64,000 bases of DNA from Streptomyces sp. NRRL S-455 (GCF_000717875.1 NZ_JOCT01000035.1:1-64000), one strand, 5' to 3'; counted from the stretch's first letter, positions 9,401-17,027 are shown. The notes: generated from the sequence alone by a model not told the origin. Made by a program: numbers and translations.

Positions 9401-9744
9401 ACGGCCGCCACCAGGAGGGCCTGGACAAGATCCGGCAGGCGCTGGAGAGGGCCGAAGACCCCTTGTCCGAGGTCATCGCCCCGCACATGCGCTCCGCGTA
9501 CCTGGTCATCGCCGCGATGTCCCTCGCCCGCGTCGACGGCGGACGCCGGGCCCGGGACGCCGCCCGGTGCATCGGCGCCGCCGACGCGATGCTGCCGCCG
9601 ACCCGTGTCACGGTGGGCTTCGAGCGGGAGGTCCACCGCCAGGCCGTCGAGCGGGCGCGGGCGGCGCTCGGAGCGGATGAGTACGAGGCCGCGTGCGCGG
9701 AGGGCGCCGGCCTCTCCCTCGAGGAGGCCGTCGCCCTCGTGTGA
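6466..9744 (+). CDS. AfsR/SARP-family transcriptional regulator with NTPase domain
   Basis: Large regulator, 1092 residues. Order: an N-terminal OmpR-type winged helix (about 1-95, LRALLTVLALRAGRTVP...), a bacterial transcriptional activator domain (about 96-240, ALWRGPALADLPD), then a STAND-type NTPase with Walker A GPGGSGKTRL near residue 288 and Walker B LLILDNCEHV near 380, and a long helical C-terminal half with TPR-like character. SARP proteins bind direct repeats overlapping -35 regions and activate exporters or biosynthetic genes. The sequence has one TTA codon (codon 234, 7165-7167), which in Streptomyces is read by the bldA tRNA, so translation is probably development-dependent. Its stop is 19 bp from the convergent exporter gene. 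Confidence 0.92.
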   Translation: MDPVRYRILGTTQALRTDGTVVPVGGARLRALLTVLALRAGRTVPAGMLVDEVWGGEPPADAPGALQALVGRLRRALGADAVASAEGGYRLTAVPDDIDVHRFERLADEGVRALADGDPAKAAVVLDDALALWRGPALADLPDRTAEAARWDTRRLDVLRARHGAALALGRAEQSVPELTALCDSHPLDEPLQTLRLRALRDAGRTAEALDAYEDVRRLLADRLGTDPGPELRLLHAELLRPGDSPVPARGSGAPPVGNLRARLTSFIGREADIETIRGDLATARLVTLLGPGGSGKTRLSQEAAEAVRPSMPDGVWLAELAPVEDPAAVPEAVLTAVGARETVLYGAGAEEMRAAADHRHDDPFERLVEHFGRSRILLILDNCEHVVDAAARLAEELLARCPGLTVLATSREPLGVPGESLRPVEPLPEPQALRLLADRGAAARPDFRTDADEETAAACAEICRRLDGLPLAIELAAARLRMLTPRQIADRLDDRFRLLTSGNRTVLPRQQTLRAVVDWSWDLLDDDERDVLRRLSVFAGGCDLAAAEAVCGPVALEALGSLVDRSLVVAGPSGAGGMRYRLLETVAEYAGERLDEAGQRADAERAHLTYYRELARTTDPLLRGPDQLTAVRRLELEYENLRTALRHAVAGRDEQEALCLVLSLARYWQMRDLRIEARNWCREVMSLGPDPFAEPVRRAAPVWERCTAAPPMTGETLWEARRGVHLAHVACMDTELDAWQNPRAQRKLRIITEAYEPGLPQTCRSPGIFWFYAVMLTGGIERLRGIADASVETCRKTPGYDWELAFCLQLRANLMANRTDWAGDATRDADESLAIYRRLGDIWGTAEALSARGEAREHRGEYVLAAADYEAAIEHAERLGARAHQAVLAARLGAVLLQAGEPERGERMLRDVIAQQHSPGSGAMPAARHFLAGWLGMTGRTAEAREQLRLLREDFQIAHFVVFDAFILSAEAWLDALDGRHQEGLDKIRQALERAEDPLSEVIAPHMRSAYLVIAAMSLARVDGGRRARDAARCIGAADAMLPPTRVTVGFEREVHRQAVERARAALGADEYEAACAEGAGLSLEEAVALV
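7165..7167 (+). promoter_or_regulatory. In-frame TTA codon (bldA-dependent)
   Basis: Codon 234 of the AfsR-like regulator is TTA (Leu), in a gene otherwise using CTG and CTC almost exclusively. In Streptomyces TTA is translated only by tRNA-Leu(UAA) encoded by bldA. It is the only TTA I found in the genes I checked by eye. Confidence 0.8.
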
Positions 9745-9763
9745 CGCGCACCGGCGGCGCCCG

Positions 9764-10585
9764 TCAGCTCTTGGTCCGGAACTTGTGGATCGCGACGGGC
9801 GCCATCACCGCCGTGATCGCCACCGACCAGCCGAGCGTCACCCACAGGTCGTGCGCGACCGGCCCGCCCACCATCAGACCGCGCGCCGCGTCCGCCAGCG
9901 TCGACAGCGGGTTGTAGTCGGTGAACGCCTGCAGCCAGCCCGGCATCGACGTCGTCGGCGCGAAGATCGACGAGCCGAACTGGAGCGGGAACAGCACCAG
10001 GAAACCCATCGCCTGCACGGACTGCGCGCTCTTCATGATCACACCCAGGGTGATGAACACCCACATGATCGACGAGGCGAACGCGGTGGACAGGGCCACG
10101 GTCGCGAACAGCCCGGGCCAGTTGGTGATGTCGAAACCGACTGCCACGGAGACGATCATCAGCACGGCGGTCGCGAACAGCATCCGCAGCAGCTCCACCG
10201 AGATCTTCGCGAACAGCACCGAACCGCGCCCGATCGGCAGGGACCGGAAACGGTCCATGACACCGGAGTTGAAGTCCTGGCTGAAGCCGGTGCCGACGCC
10301 CTGGGACAGCGTCATGCTCATCATCGCGATCATGCCGGGGATCACGTACTGCACGTACTGGTCCTGGCCGCCGCCCAGCGCCTGCCCGATCGAGCCGCCG
10401 AACACGAACACGAACAGCAGGGTGAAGATGACCGGCATCAGCAGCGCGTCGGCCATCGACTCCGGGTCCTGACGGATCCACAGCAGGTTGCGGCGGACGA
10501 GCGCGCCGGTGTGCCGCAGGTGCCCGCGCAGCGAGATGCGGGCGTCGTCGGTGGCGGCGGGGGTGGAAAGGGTGGTGGCGCTCAT
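9764..10585 (-). CDS. ABC-2 type exporter permease (DrrB-like)
   Basis: A 273-residue integral membrane protein with six predicted helices, belonging to the DrrB/ABC-2 family that exports drugs or lipids. A cytosolic N-terminal stretch (to about residue 35, RHTGALVRRNLLWIRQDPES) precedes helix 1. The signature region around PVIFTLLFVFVFGGS and the ABC-2 QGVGTGFSQDFNSGVMDRFRS-type loop (about residues 95-118) are present. Its ATG overlaps the TGA of the ATPase gene by the classic ATGA, so the two are translationally coupled with the ATPase first. The substrate is not evident. Confidence 0.92.
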   Translation of the reverse strand: MSATTLSTPAATDDARISLRGHLRHTGALVRRNLLWIRQDPESMADALLMPVIFTLLFVFVFGGSIGQALGGGQDQYVQYVIPGMIAMMSMTLSQGVGTGFSQDFNSGVMDRFRSLPIGRGSVLFAKISVELLRMLFATAVLMIVSVAVGFDITNWPGLFATVALSTAFASSIMWVFITLGVIMKSAQSVQAMGFLVLFPLQFGSSIFAPTTSMPGWLQAFTDYNPLSTLADAARGLMVGGPVAHDLWVTLGWSVAITAVMAPVAIHKFRTKS

Positions 10586-11601
10586 ACGGCGACCTCCTCG
10601 CGGTCCTGGGCGGGCACGGTGTCCTGCGGGGTACTGGCCCGGTGGCCGGTGAGGGACAGGAACACCTCGTCCAGGCTGGGCAGTTCGGTGGTGATGGCGG
10701 CGAGCGTGACGCCACGGGCGGTGAGGGCGCCCACGACGGCCGTCAGTTGCTCGTCGCTGAGGATCGGTACGAGGAGGGTGCCGGTGTCGGTGTCCACCGT
10801 GGTGGACGCGAGCCCGGTGAGGCCGAGATCGTCGAGGTGCCCGGCCAGCGGCCGCAGCTGCGTGGCCTCGGCCGGCCGGATCCGCAGCGTCCGCCCGCCG
10901 ACCTTGGCCTTGAGTTCGTCGATCCGCCCGTCAGCGACGACCCTGCCCCGGTCCACGACGGTCAGCTCCGAGGCGAGCTGCTCGGCCTCCTCCATGTACT
11001 GCGTGGTCAGCAGCACGGTCACGCCGTCCCCGACCATGGCCTTGACCTCGTCCCACACCTCGTTGCGGGTACGGGGGTCGAGCCCGGTGGTCGGCTCGTC
11101 GAGGAAGAGGACGGCCGGCCGGCCGATCATCGAGGCGGCCAGGTCGAGCCGCCGCCGCATACCGCCGGAGTACGTGGCGGCGGGTCGCTTCGCGGCCTCC
11201 GTCAGCGAGAACCGCTCCAGCAGCTCGTCCGCACGCGCACGTGCCTCCTTGCGGGGCAGGTCGAGCAGCCGCCCGATCATGTACAGGTTCTCCCAGCCGG
11301 GCAGCTTCTCGTCGACGGAGGCGTACTGCCCGGTGAGCCCTATCACCCGCCGCAGCTGCCGCGGCTGCCGTGCGACGTCGTACCCGGCCACGGCCGCCTG
11401 TCCCGAGTCGGCCTTCAGCAGGGTGGACAGGATCCGCACCAGGGTGGTCTTCCCGGCCCCGTTCGGCCCGAGCACCCCCATCACGGTGCCCTCCCGCACG
11501 TCCAGGTCGACCCCGTCCAGCGCCTTGGTCTCCCCGTAGTGCTTCACCAGCCCCCGCACGGTGACAGCGGCGCCGCCGGTTCGTGTGTCGATTCGCGTCA
11601 T
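10582..11601 (-). CDS. ABC exporter ATPase (DrrA-like, daunorubicin-resistance family)
   Basis: A 339-residue ATP-binding subunit. Walker A GPNGAGKTTL lies near residue 45, the Q-loop follows in GLTGQYASVD, the signature is YSGGMRRRLDLA, and Walker B VLFLDEPTTGLDP is near 165. A C-terminal DrrA-type extension (about 230-339) ends in EVFLSLTGH. The subunit powers the adjacent permease. I start at ATG 11601 (MTRIDTRTGG), just before the conserved VRGLVKHYGE; further upstream in-frame sequence runs through the repeat-rich promoter and is not protein-like. Phased direct repeats 22-117 bp upstream of this ATG mark the probable control region. Confidence 0.93.
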   Translation of the reverse strand: MTRIDTRTGGAAVTVRGLVKHYGETKALDGVDLDVREGTVMGVLGPNGAGKTTLVRILSTLLKADSGQAAVAGYDVARQPRQLRRVIGLTGQYASVDEKLPGWENLYMIGRLLDLPRKEARARADELLERFSLTEAAKRPAATYSGGMRRRLDLAASMIGRPAVLFLDEPTTGLDPRTRNEVWDEVKAMVGDGVTVLLTTQYMEEAEQLASELTVVDRGRVVADGRIDELKAKVGGRTLRIRPAEATQLRPLAGHLDDLGLTGLASTTVDTDTGTLLVPILSDEQLTAVVGALTARGVTLAAITTELPSLDEVFLSLTGHRASTPQDTVPAQDREEVAV

Positions 11602-11622
11602 GTGGCAGACGGTCTCAGGGCC

Positions 11623-11653
11623 CACCGACAAATCACCGACAAGCCACCGACAA
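11623..11653 (-). promoter_or_regulatory. Three direct repeats with 11-bp period upstream of the exporter
   Basis: CACCGACAA occurs at 11623, 11634 and 11645 (TTGTCGGTG on the transcribed strand), exactly 11 bp apart, ending 22 bp before the ATPase start codon. Direct repeats at 11- or 22-bp spacing are the known form of SARP-binding sites, and a SARP gene is convergent with this operon. Binding is inferred. Confidence 0.65.
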
Positions 11654-11670
11654 GCCCCGGACATCCCGCC

Positions 11671-11718
11671 GACGACCACCGCAACCATCAATTGACGAGC
11701 ACCGCAACCATCAATTGA
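11671..11718. repeat. 23-bp-period tandem repeat carrying the palindrome TCAATTGA
   Basis: A 25-nt unit, GACGA(C/G)CACCGCAACC followed by ATCAATTGA, occurs at 11671-11695 and 11694-11718 with one mismatch. Each copy ends in the perfect palindrome TCAATTGA (11688-11695 and 11711-11718), two helical turns apart. AT-rich palindromes stand out in this DNA. It is upstream of the ABC exporter and probably a second operator. Confidence 0.6.
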
Positions 11719-11780
11719 GCAACCACGACGGCGAGAACCACCTCCGCGAGAGCGGCGCCGGCTTAGGCGCAAGAAAGGGC

Positions 11781-11816
11781 GACGGCCCGCCGACGGGGGA
11801 AGATCGGCGGGCCGTC
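11781..11816. terminator. Terminator of panB
   Basis: A 13-bp perfect stem (GACGGCCCGCCGA with its complement) and a 10-nt loop, 20 bp past the panB stop on the minus strand. Confidence 0.8.
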
Positions 11817-11836
11817 CGGGATGGTGCGGCAATGGC

Positions 11837-12712
11837 TCAGTGCACCGAGTGCTCCTCCTGCGGGAACGTTCCGCCGACAACCTCGTCGGCGAAGGCCTTC
11901 ACCGCGTTCCCCATGACCTCACGCAGATTCGCGTACTGCTTCACGAACTTCGGCACCCGCCCGCCGGTCAGACCGAGCATGTCTGTCCAGACCAGCACCT
12001 GCGCGTCCGTCTCGGGGCCTGCCCCGATCCCCACGGTCGGAATGTGCAGCACCCGCGTCACCTCGGCCGCCAGCTCCGCCGGCACCAGTTCCAGCACCAC
12101 GGCGAACGCACCCGCGTCCTGCACGGCCTTCGCGTCGCGCAGCAGCTGCTGGGCCGCCTCCTCGCCCCGACCCTGCACGCGGTAGCCCATCGCGTTGACG
12201 GACTGCGGGGTCAGCCCGATGTGCGCCATGACCGGGATGCCGGACTCGACGAGCAGCCGGATCTGCTCGTGCGACCGCTCGCCCCCCTCCAGCTTCACGG
12301 CCTGCACGCCCGCCTCCTTCACCAGCCGGGTCGCCGAGCGCAGCGCCTGCACCGGACCCTCCTGGTAGGAGCCGAAGGGCAGGTCACCGACGATCAGGGC
12401 ACGCGAGGTGCCCCGTACGACGGCCGCCGACAGCATGGTCATCTCGTCGAGGGTGACGGGCACGGTCGTCTCGTACCCGAGGTGGCAGTTGCCCGCCGAG
12501 TCGCCGACGAGCATGACCGGGATCCCGGCCTCGTCGAACACGGACGCGGTCATCGCGTCGTACGCGGTGAGCATGGGCCACTTCTCGCCGCGTTCCTTGG
12601 CGGCGGCGATGTCACGCACGGTGATACGGCGGGTGCCCTTGCCGCCGTACAGCGCCCTGCCGCCGTCGGAGGGCTTCTGCTGAGCAGTCTGGGCAGCCGG
12701 AAGCTGCGTCAT
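11837..12712 (-). CDS. panB: 3-methyl-2-oxobutanoate hydroxymethyltransferase (pantothenate synthesis)
   Basis: First committed step of pantothenate/coenzyme A synthesis: transfers a hydroxymethyl group from methylene-tetrahydrofolate to alpha-ketoisovalerate. At 291 residues it is a TIM barrel of usual family length plus a short N-terminal tail. Conserved parts: LTAYDAMTASVFDEAG, VGDSAGNCHLGY (metal-binding Asp), VGDLPFGSYQ, VKLEGG (metal-binding Glu), AHIGLTPQSVNAMGY and the LELVP strand carrying the catalytic Glu. ATG 12712 begins MTQLPAAQTA. The gene stands alone with its own terminator; panC and panD are not in the window. Confidence 0.95.
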   Translation of the reverse strand: MTQLPAAQTAQQKPSDGGRALYGGKGTRRITVRDIAAAKERGEKWPMLTAYDAMTASVFDEAGIPVMLVGDSAGNCHLGYETTVPVTLDEMTMLSAAVVRGTSRALIVGDLPFGSYQEGPVQALRSATRLVKEAGVQAVKLEGGERSHEQIRLLVESGIPVMAHIGLTPQSVNAMGYRVQGRGEEAAQQLLRDAKAVQDAGAFAVVLELVPAELAAEVTRVLHIPTVGIGAGPETDAQVLVWTDMLGLTGGRVPKFVKQYANLREVMGNAVKAFADEVVGGTFPQEEHSVH

Positions 12713-13125
12713 GGCACGGCTCCTAACACGTCATCTCGAGGCGCCCTGACGGCGTCCCCGGACCACGTCCATGGTGGCACCTCGTGCCATCGACGGCTAG
12801 GGGAGCCCCTGTGAGTTCCGCCCGGCCCCGCCCCGGGCCGTCGCACGACCTGTTCGTCCGCTCCCCGACGACCTCGCGGCGCGGATCGCCGGCACCGTCC
12901 TCGAAGGTCTACGTCCCGTCAGTTCCGAGCCGCGCCGGTCCAGGTGAGTGTGCGCGTTTCGTCACAGAGGGCGCTTACTCACGCGCGACCGGAACTCGTG
13001 GCGCCGGCTCGGACGTCATCGCCCCCGTACGGCCGTCGAGGGACGGCGGGAACGGAACGGATCATCCCCTAGGGTCGTAAAGGCACGGGGGCGATGGTGT
13101 GCACGGCAGGCAGTGAGGCGACGGT
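12713..13125. other. Intergenic region between panB and the EEP-family gene
   Basis: About 410 bp between divergent genes, large enough for two promoters. A possible -10 for the rightward gene is TAGGGT near 13072. No convincing small gene: the open frame from 12814 is dominated by Arg, Pro and Ser without a recognisable domain. Confidence 0.4.
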
Positions 13126-14175
13126 ATGGCGCAGCAGGCGTACATGACGGAGACGGACGACGGCGGCTCGGGGCTCGAGCCCAGGGGAAACCGGCTTCGG
13201 CGCCTGTTCGACCGGCTGCTCGGCGGCCGGCGGGGCGACCCGCGGATCTGGCGGCGCGGGATTCTCGTGGCCGCGTGCGCGGTGCTGCTGGCCGTGATCA
13301 TGGTGCTGCACTCGCACATCCCGAACGCGGTCGGCAACCTGGGCAGTCTCACCGAGACGTTCCTGCCCTGGCTGGGCCTCCTCGTCCCGGTGCTCCTCGT
13401 GCTGGCCCTGGTCCGCAGGTCGGCGACCGCCCTGATCGCGGTCCTGCTGCCGTCGGTCGTCTGGCTGAACCTCTTCGGCGGCCAGCTCAGCGACAAGACC
13501 GCCGCCGGCGGCGATCTCACCGTGGCCACGCACAACGTCAACGCCGACAACCCGGACCCGGCGGGCACCGCCCGGGACGTGGCCGCCTCCGGCGCGGACG
13601 TGCTGGCCCTGGAGGAGCTGACGGAGGAAGCGGTCCCCACGTACGAGAAGGCCCTGGCGTCGACGTACCGGTACCACTCGGTGCAGGGCACGGTCGGCGT
13701 GTGGAGCAAGTACCCGCTGACCGGCGTACGGGGCGTCGACCTGGACATGGGCTGGACCCGGGCGATGCGCGCCACCGTGACCGCTCCGGCCGGGCAGGTC
13801 GCGGTCTACGTCGCCCACCTGCCGTCGGTGCGCGTGAAGATGGAGGCCGGGTTCACGGCCCGGCAGCGCGACCGGAGCGCCGACTTCCTGGGTGAGGCCA
13901 TCGCCCGCGAACCGCTGAGGAACGTCGTCCTGCTCGGCGACCTGAACGGCACGATGAACGACCGTGCGCTCAACGCCGTCACCGCCCAGATGCGCTCCAC
14001 GCAGGGCGCGGCGGGCAACGGCTTCGGGTTCAGCTGGCCCGCCTCCTTCCCGATGGCGCGCATCGACCAGATCATGGTCAAGGGGCTGAAGCCGGAGAGC
14101 TCGTGGACCCTTCCGAGGACGGGCAGTGACCATCTGCCCATCGCGGCACGTGTGAGGGTCACCACAGGCGGCTGA
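13126..14175 (+). CDS. Membrane-anchored endonuclease/exonuclease/phosphatase-family protein
   Basis: A 349-residue protein. A basic N terminus (to about residue 45) is followed by three hydrophobic helices (about 47-115: ILVAACAVLLAVIMVL, then LGLLVPVLLVLALV, then a third). The EEP catalytic domain follows (about 125-345), probably outside the membrane: THNVNADNPDP, LEELTEEAV (metal-binding Glu), GDLNGTMND, and the C-terminal DHLPI (catalytic Asp-His). The family includes phosphatases and nucleases for DNA, phosphoinositides and sphingomyelin; the substrate here is unknown. GTGAGGCGA before ATG 13126 serves as ribosome binding site. A terminator follows the gene. Confidence 0.87.
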   Translation: MAQQAYMTETDDGGSGLEPRGNRLRRLFDRLLGGRRGDPRIWRRGILVAACAVLLAVIMVLHSHIPNAVGNLGSLTETFLPWLGLLVPVLLVLALVRRSATALIAVLLPSVVWLNLFGGQLSDKTAAGGDLTVATHNVNADNPDPAGTARDVAASGADVLALEELTEEAVPTYEKALASTYRYHSVQGTVGVWSKYPLTGVRGVDLDMGWTRAMRATVTAPAGQVAVYVAHLPSVRVKMEAGFTARQRDRSADFLGEAIAREPLRNVVLLGDLNGTMNDRALNAVTAQMRSTQGAAGNGFGFSWPASFPMARIDQIMVKGLKPESSWTLPRTGSDHLPIAARVRVTTGG

Positions 14176-14191
14176 GGGAAACCGCTGGTCA

Positions 14192-14233
14192 GGGACGTGT
14201 GGGCGGGGTTCGGCAACCCCGCTTTCACGTCCC
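14192..14233 (+). terminator. Terminator after the EEP-family gene
   Basis: Two-part stem: GGGACGTG pairs with CACGTCCC, and inside it GCGGGGTT pairs with AACCCCGC around a CGGC loop. It lies 16 bp past the stop and separates the gene from the MFS gene. Confidence 0.75.
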
Positions 14234-14272
14234 GGCGACCTCACGGAATAGTTGGCCTGCGAGACTTTGTTC

Positions 14273-14295
14273 CGTACTTGAACATACGAAGTACG
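14273..14295. promoter_or_regulatory. Inverted-repeat operator candidate before the MFS exporter
   Basis: CGTACTT, 9-bp spacer, AAGTACG: two perfect 7-bp arms ending 30 bp before the MFS start codon, in a locally AT-richer promoter region. TACT/AGTA half-sites are seen with HxlR/DUF24 and MarR-type repressors. No regulator gene is adjacent. Confidence 0.6.
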
Positions 14296-14325
14296 AATCC
14301 CCAAGCAAGTCTCGAGAGGTTCTTC

Positions 14326-15546
14326 ATGCCCCTGGCCCTGCTCGCCCTCGCCGTGGGCGCCTTCGGCATCGGTACCACCGAGTTCGTGATGATGGGGCTG
14401 CTGCCCGATGTCGCGGACGACCTGCAGATCTCGATCCCCAGCGCCGGCCACCTGGTGTCGGCGTACGCGCTGGGCGTCGTCATCGGCGCCCCGCTGCTGG
14501 CCGCGGTCACCGCCAGGATGTCCCGCCGCACGGTCCTGATCGGGCTGATGGGGCTGTTCGTCGCCGGCAACGCCCTGTCGGCCCTCGCACCCGACAACGG
14601 CTGGCTGCTGGCGGCCCGCTTCCTGAGCGGTCTGCCGCACGGCGCCTTCTTCGGCGTCGGCGCCGTCGTCGCCACGAACATGGTCGCCCCCGAACGCAAG
14701 GCGCGCTCGGTCTCGCTGATGTTCCTCGGCCTGACGGTCGCGAACGTCGCGGGCGTGCCGGTCGCGACCCTCATGGGGCAGCACCTGGGCTGGAGGGCGA
14801 CCTTCCTCGGCGTCAGCGCCATCGGCCTGGCGGCGATCGCCGCGCTCGCGTTCCTCATCCCGCACGACCACGAGCACGCCACCGCGAAGGGCCTGCGCGG
14901 CGAACTCGCCGCCCTGCGCTCCGTCCCGGTCTGGCTGTCGCTCGGTACCACCGTCGCGGGCTTCGGTGCCCTCTTCGCGGCGTACAGCTACATCACGCCG
15001 ATGCTCACGGACGCCGCCGGCTACGCCGACGCCAGCGTGACCCTGCTGCTGGCCCTGTTCGGCGTCGGCGCGACCGCCGGCAACCTGCTGGGCGGCCGCC
15101 TGGCCGACCACTCCCTGCGGAGCACACTGTTCGGCGGCCTGACCTCGCTGGTGGCGGTCCTGGCGCTGTTCCCGCTCCTGATGCGCACGGAGATCACCGC
15201 CGCCGTCGCCGTGATCCTGCTCGGCATGGCCGCCTTCGCCACCGGCTCCCCGCTTCAGCTGATGGTCATGGAGAAGGCCTCCTCGGCCCCCTCCCTGGCC
15301 TCCTCGGCCAACCAGGCCGCCTTCAACCTGGCCAACGCCGGCGGCGCCTGGATCGGCGGCCTCGCCCTGGCCGCGGGCTTCTCCGTCACCTCCCCGGCCC
15401 TGGCCGGCGCGGCCCTGGCCGTCCTCGGCCTGGGCGTGGCGGCGCTGGCCTACGCGGTCGACCGGCGCGCGGTGCCGGCCGGCGGGCATGAGCGGATCGT
15501 GGCGAGCCATGTCCCGCAGCAGGAGGCCGAAGCGGTGCACCACTGA
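14326..15546 (+). CDS. MFS transporter, DHA1 family (AraJ/PbuE-like exporter)
   Basis: A 406-residue, twelve-helix major facilitator protein. N-terminal helix 1 carries FGIGTTEFVMMGLLP, characteristic of the AraJ/YdhP/PbuE-like exporters. The loop between helices 2 and 3 has TARMSRRTVL (MFS motif A variant), and helix 4-5 has FLSGLPHGAFFGVGAVVA. The family exports sugars, purines or drugs by proton antiport; the substrate cannot be read from sequence. ATG 14326 has GAGAGG 7 bp upstream; longer upstream reading would run through the operator palindrome, so it is not used. It is transcribed alone, with a terminator shared with the converging methyltransferase remnant. Confidence 0.92.
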   Translation: MPLALLALAVGAFGIGTTEFVMMGLLPDVADDLQISIPSAGHLVSAYALGVVIGAPLLAAVTARMSRRTVLIGLMGLFVAGNALSALAPDNGWLLAARFLSGLPHGAFFGVGAVVATNMVAPERKARSVSLMFLGLTVANVAGVPVATLMGQHLGWRATFLGVSAIGLAAIAALAFLIPHDHEHATAKGLRGELAALRSVPVWLSLGTTVAGFGALFAAYSYITPMLTDAAGYADASVTLLLALFGVGATAGNLLGGRLADHSLRSTLFGGLTSLVAVLALFPLLMRTEITAAVAVILLGMAAFATGSPLQLMVMEKASSAPSLASSANQAAFNLANAGGAWIGGLALAAGFSVTSPALAGAALAVLGLGVAALAYAVDRRAVPAGGHERIVASHVPQQEAEAVHH

Positions 15547-15570
15547 CACCGTCACCGGCCCGCTGACAGG

Positions 15571-15609
15571 AGCGGCAGCCCGCGGGTGATGAACCCGCGA
15601 GCTGCCGCT
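15571..15609. terminator. Bidirectional terminator
   Basis: AGCGGCAGC and CGCGGGT pair with ACCCGCG and GCTGCCGCT with one mismatch and a 5-nt loop. It lies between the MFS gene (plus) and the methyltransferase remnant (minus), which end toward each other. Confidence 0.8.
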
Positions 15610-15621
15610 CCGTGCGTACGG

Positions 15622-16178
15622 TCAGCCCCGGCGGGCCGCGGCAACCGCCGGACTGGAGGGCGTCGTGGGGACTTCGGTGGCCTCCAGGGCCGGATGGCCG
15701 AGGTGGAACAGGCGCAGCTCGCCCACCGCACCCTCGGACCCCGGTGGCCACGCGGTCGACGGCATGAAGTCGTCGAGGATCCCGCCGGGAGCGAGCAACT
15801 CGACGACCCGCTCGGGAGCGTCCCGCTTCCCGCCCCCGTCGCAGAAGAAGACGTCGAACGGGGCGTGTGCCTCGAGCAGCCGCCAGCCCTCGGTCAGCAC
15901 GCTGACGCGTTCGTCGTCCGCGAAGACCCCCGCGGTCCGCCGGGTCAGTTCCTCGTCCCGCTCCACGGTGACCAGCCGGGCAGTGGGCCCCCGCGGTGCA
16001 GTCAGGCGGTTCCCACGCCCGACCCGGTGCCGCTCTCGGCGACGTCGCCGCCGGGTTTCGCGGCGGCCGCCGTCCTGAGCAGCCGGCCCACCTCGGGGAT
16101 ACGGCTCTTCTCGAACCCGGCGTCGTCGGCGATGCGCCCGGCCGGTGCCACCCGCTCCGGAAGCACGCGCTCTGCCAT
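15622..16178 (-). pseudogene. SAM-dependent O-methyltransferase, broken by a frameshift
   Basis: The coding sequence lies in two overlapping frames. The first part from ATG 16178 (MAERVLPERVAPAGRI) contains the SAM-binding loop ESGTGSGVGTA, then meets TGA at about 16011-16013. The second frame picks up as TAPRGPTARLVTVERDEEL and continues through FDVFFCDGG to the stop at 15622. Restoring one base at the TGA (making TGG ACT GCA) rejoins the two as a normal class I methyltransferase of about 185 residues. It is therefore either a recent pseudogene or a sequencing error. A GTG or ATG start for the second half alone would lack the cofactor loop. Confidence 0.75.
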
Positions 16179-16218
16179 GACCGGATCTCCCGGTCTCCCC
16201 CCTGTCACTCAGCCACTG

Positions 16219-16926
16219 TCAGTCCGACGCTTCGTGACCGTCCGTCAGCATGTCGACCAGTTCGCCCAGTTCGCGGAAGCGCCAGTCGAAGGTGTCGGCC
16301 CCCGTAGGCGGATCACCGACCGGTCGCCGCACATGGGCGGTCCGCATGCCGACCGCCTGCGCTCCGCGGAGATCCCAGGCGTGGGCGGCCACCATGAGCA
16401 CCCGTTCCGGTGGGCAGCCGACGGCATCGACGGCGAGCCGATAGACCTCCGGCGCCGGCTTGTAGGCCCGGACCTCCTCGGCGGACAAGGCTTGGTGCCA
16501 GCGCAGCCCGGCATGGGCGCTGAGGTGCAGCAGCGCGGTCCGGCCGGCGTTGGAGAGCCCGAGCACGCGGAACCGCCGCGCGAGCCGTCCGAGAGCGTCG
16601 ACGGAGTCGTCCCACGGGGGCAGCCGCCGACTCGCTGTCGCCAGCCGGGCGATGACGGCCGGATCGGCGATCCCGGCCCGCTCGGCGACGTGCCGAGCGG
16701 CCTCGGCGTCGAGGACCGCGCTGTTCGCGTACGGACGGGAACCCTGGCGGATGCGCTGCTGTTGGCGCTCGACGTGCTGCTGCCACGCGATGACGCGTCC
16801 GTCGACGACGGCGTCGTCGGACGCGGGCGTTGCCTCGCGTATCGCTGCTCGAAGCCCGCGGGGTTCGTCGACCAGGGTTCCGAGGACGTCGAAGACGACG
16901 GCCTCGATGCCGCGGATCTCTGCCAC
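16219..16926 (-). CDS. HAD-superfamily hydrolase, haloacid dehalogenase type II-like
   Basis: A 235-residue soluble hydrolase. The nucleophile motif is VVFDVLGTLVDEP near residue 10; the second motif is the Ser in VLGLSNAGR; then comes the KPAPEVYRLA lysine, and the MVAAHAWDLRGAQAVG block matches type II 2-haloacid dehalogenases, where His-Asp-Ala-Asp is usual. The catalytic Asp is present. GTG 16926 is chosen because GGAGGCAGGAG lies just before it. The C-terminal RELGELVDML helix fits the family. The substrate is unknown; many such genes act on phosphate esters. It is divergent from the hypothetical gene at 17028 with about 100 bp between. Confidence 0.87.
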   Translation of the reverse strand: MAEIRGIEAVVFDVLGTLVDEPRGLRAAIREATPASDDAVVDGRVIAWQQHVERQQQRIRQGSRPYANSAVLDAEAARHVAERAGIADPAVIARLATASRRLPPWDDSVDALGRLARRFRVLGLSNAGRTALLHLSAHAGLRWHQALSAEEVRAYKPAPEVYRLAVDAVGCPPERVLMVAAHAWDLRGAQAVGMRTAHVRRPVGDPPTGADTFDWRFRELGELVDMLTDGHEASD

Positions 16927-17027
16927 GTGTACTCCTGCCTCCGTGGGTGCCACCGTCCGGACGGATGACGTTACTGTCGAACCTGCTGCCGTAACATCCC
17001 ACTCCCGATGTGGCGTGAGGGGGCGCA

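Noticed and set aside
7165..9636. 823-residue minus-strand frame opposite the AfsR-like gene
   Set aside because: Shadow frame; the plus strand carries Walker A and B motifs and BTAD helices.
12784..13080. Plus-strand open frame between panB and the EEP-family gene
   Set aside because: Pro/Ser/Arg-rich with no ribosome binding site or recognisable domain; the region is a divergent promoter space.
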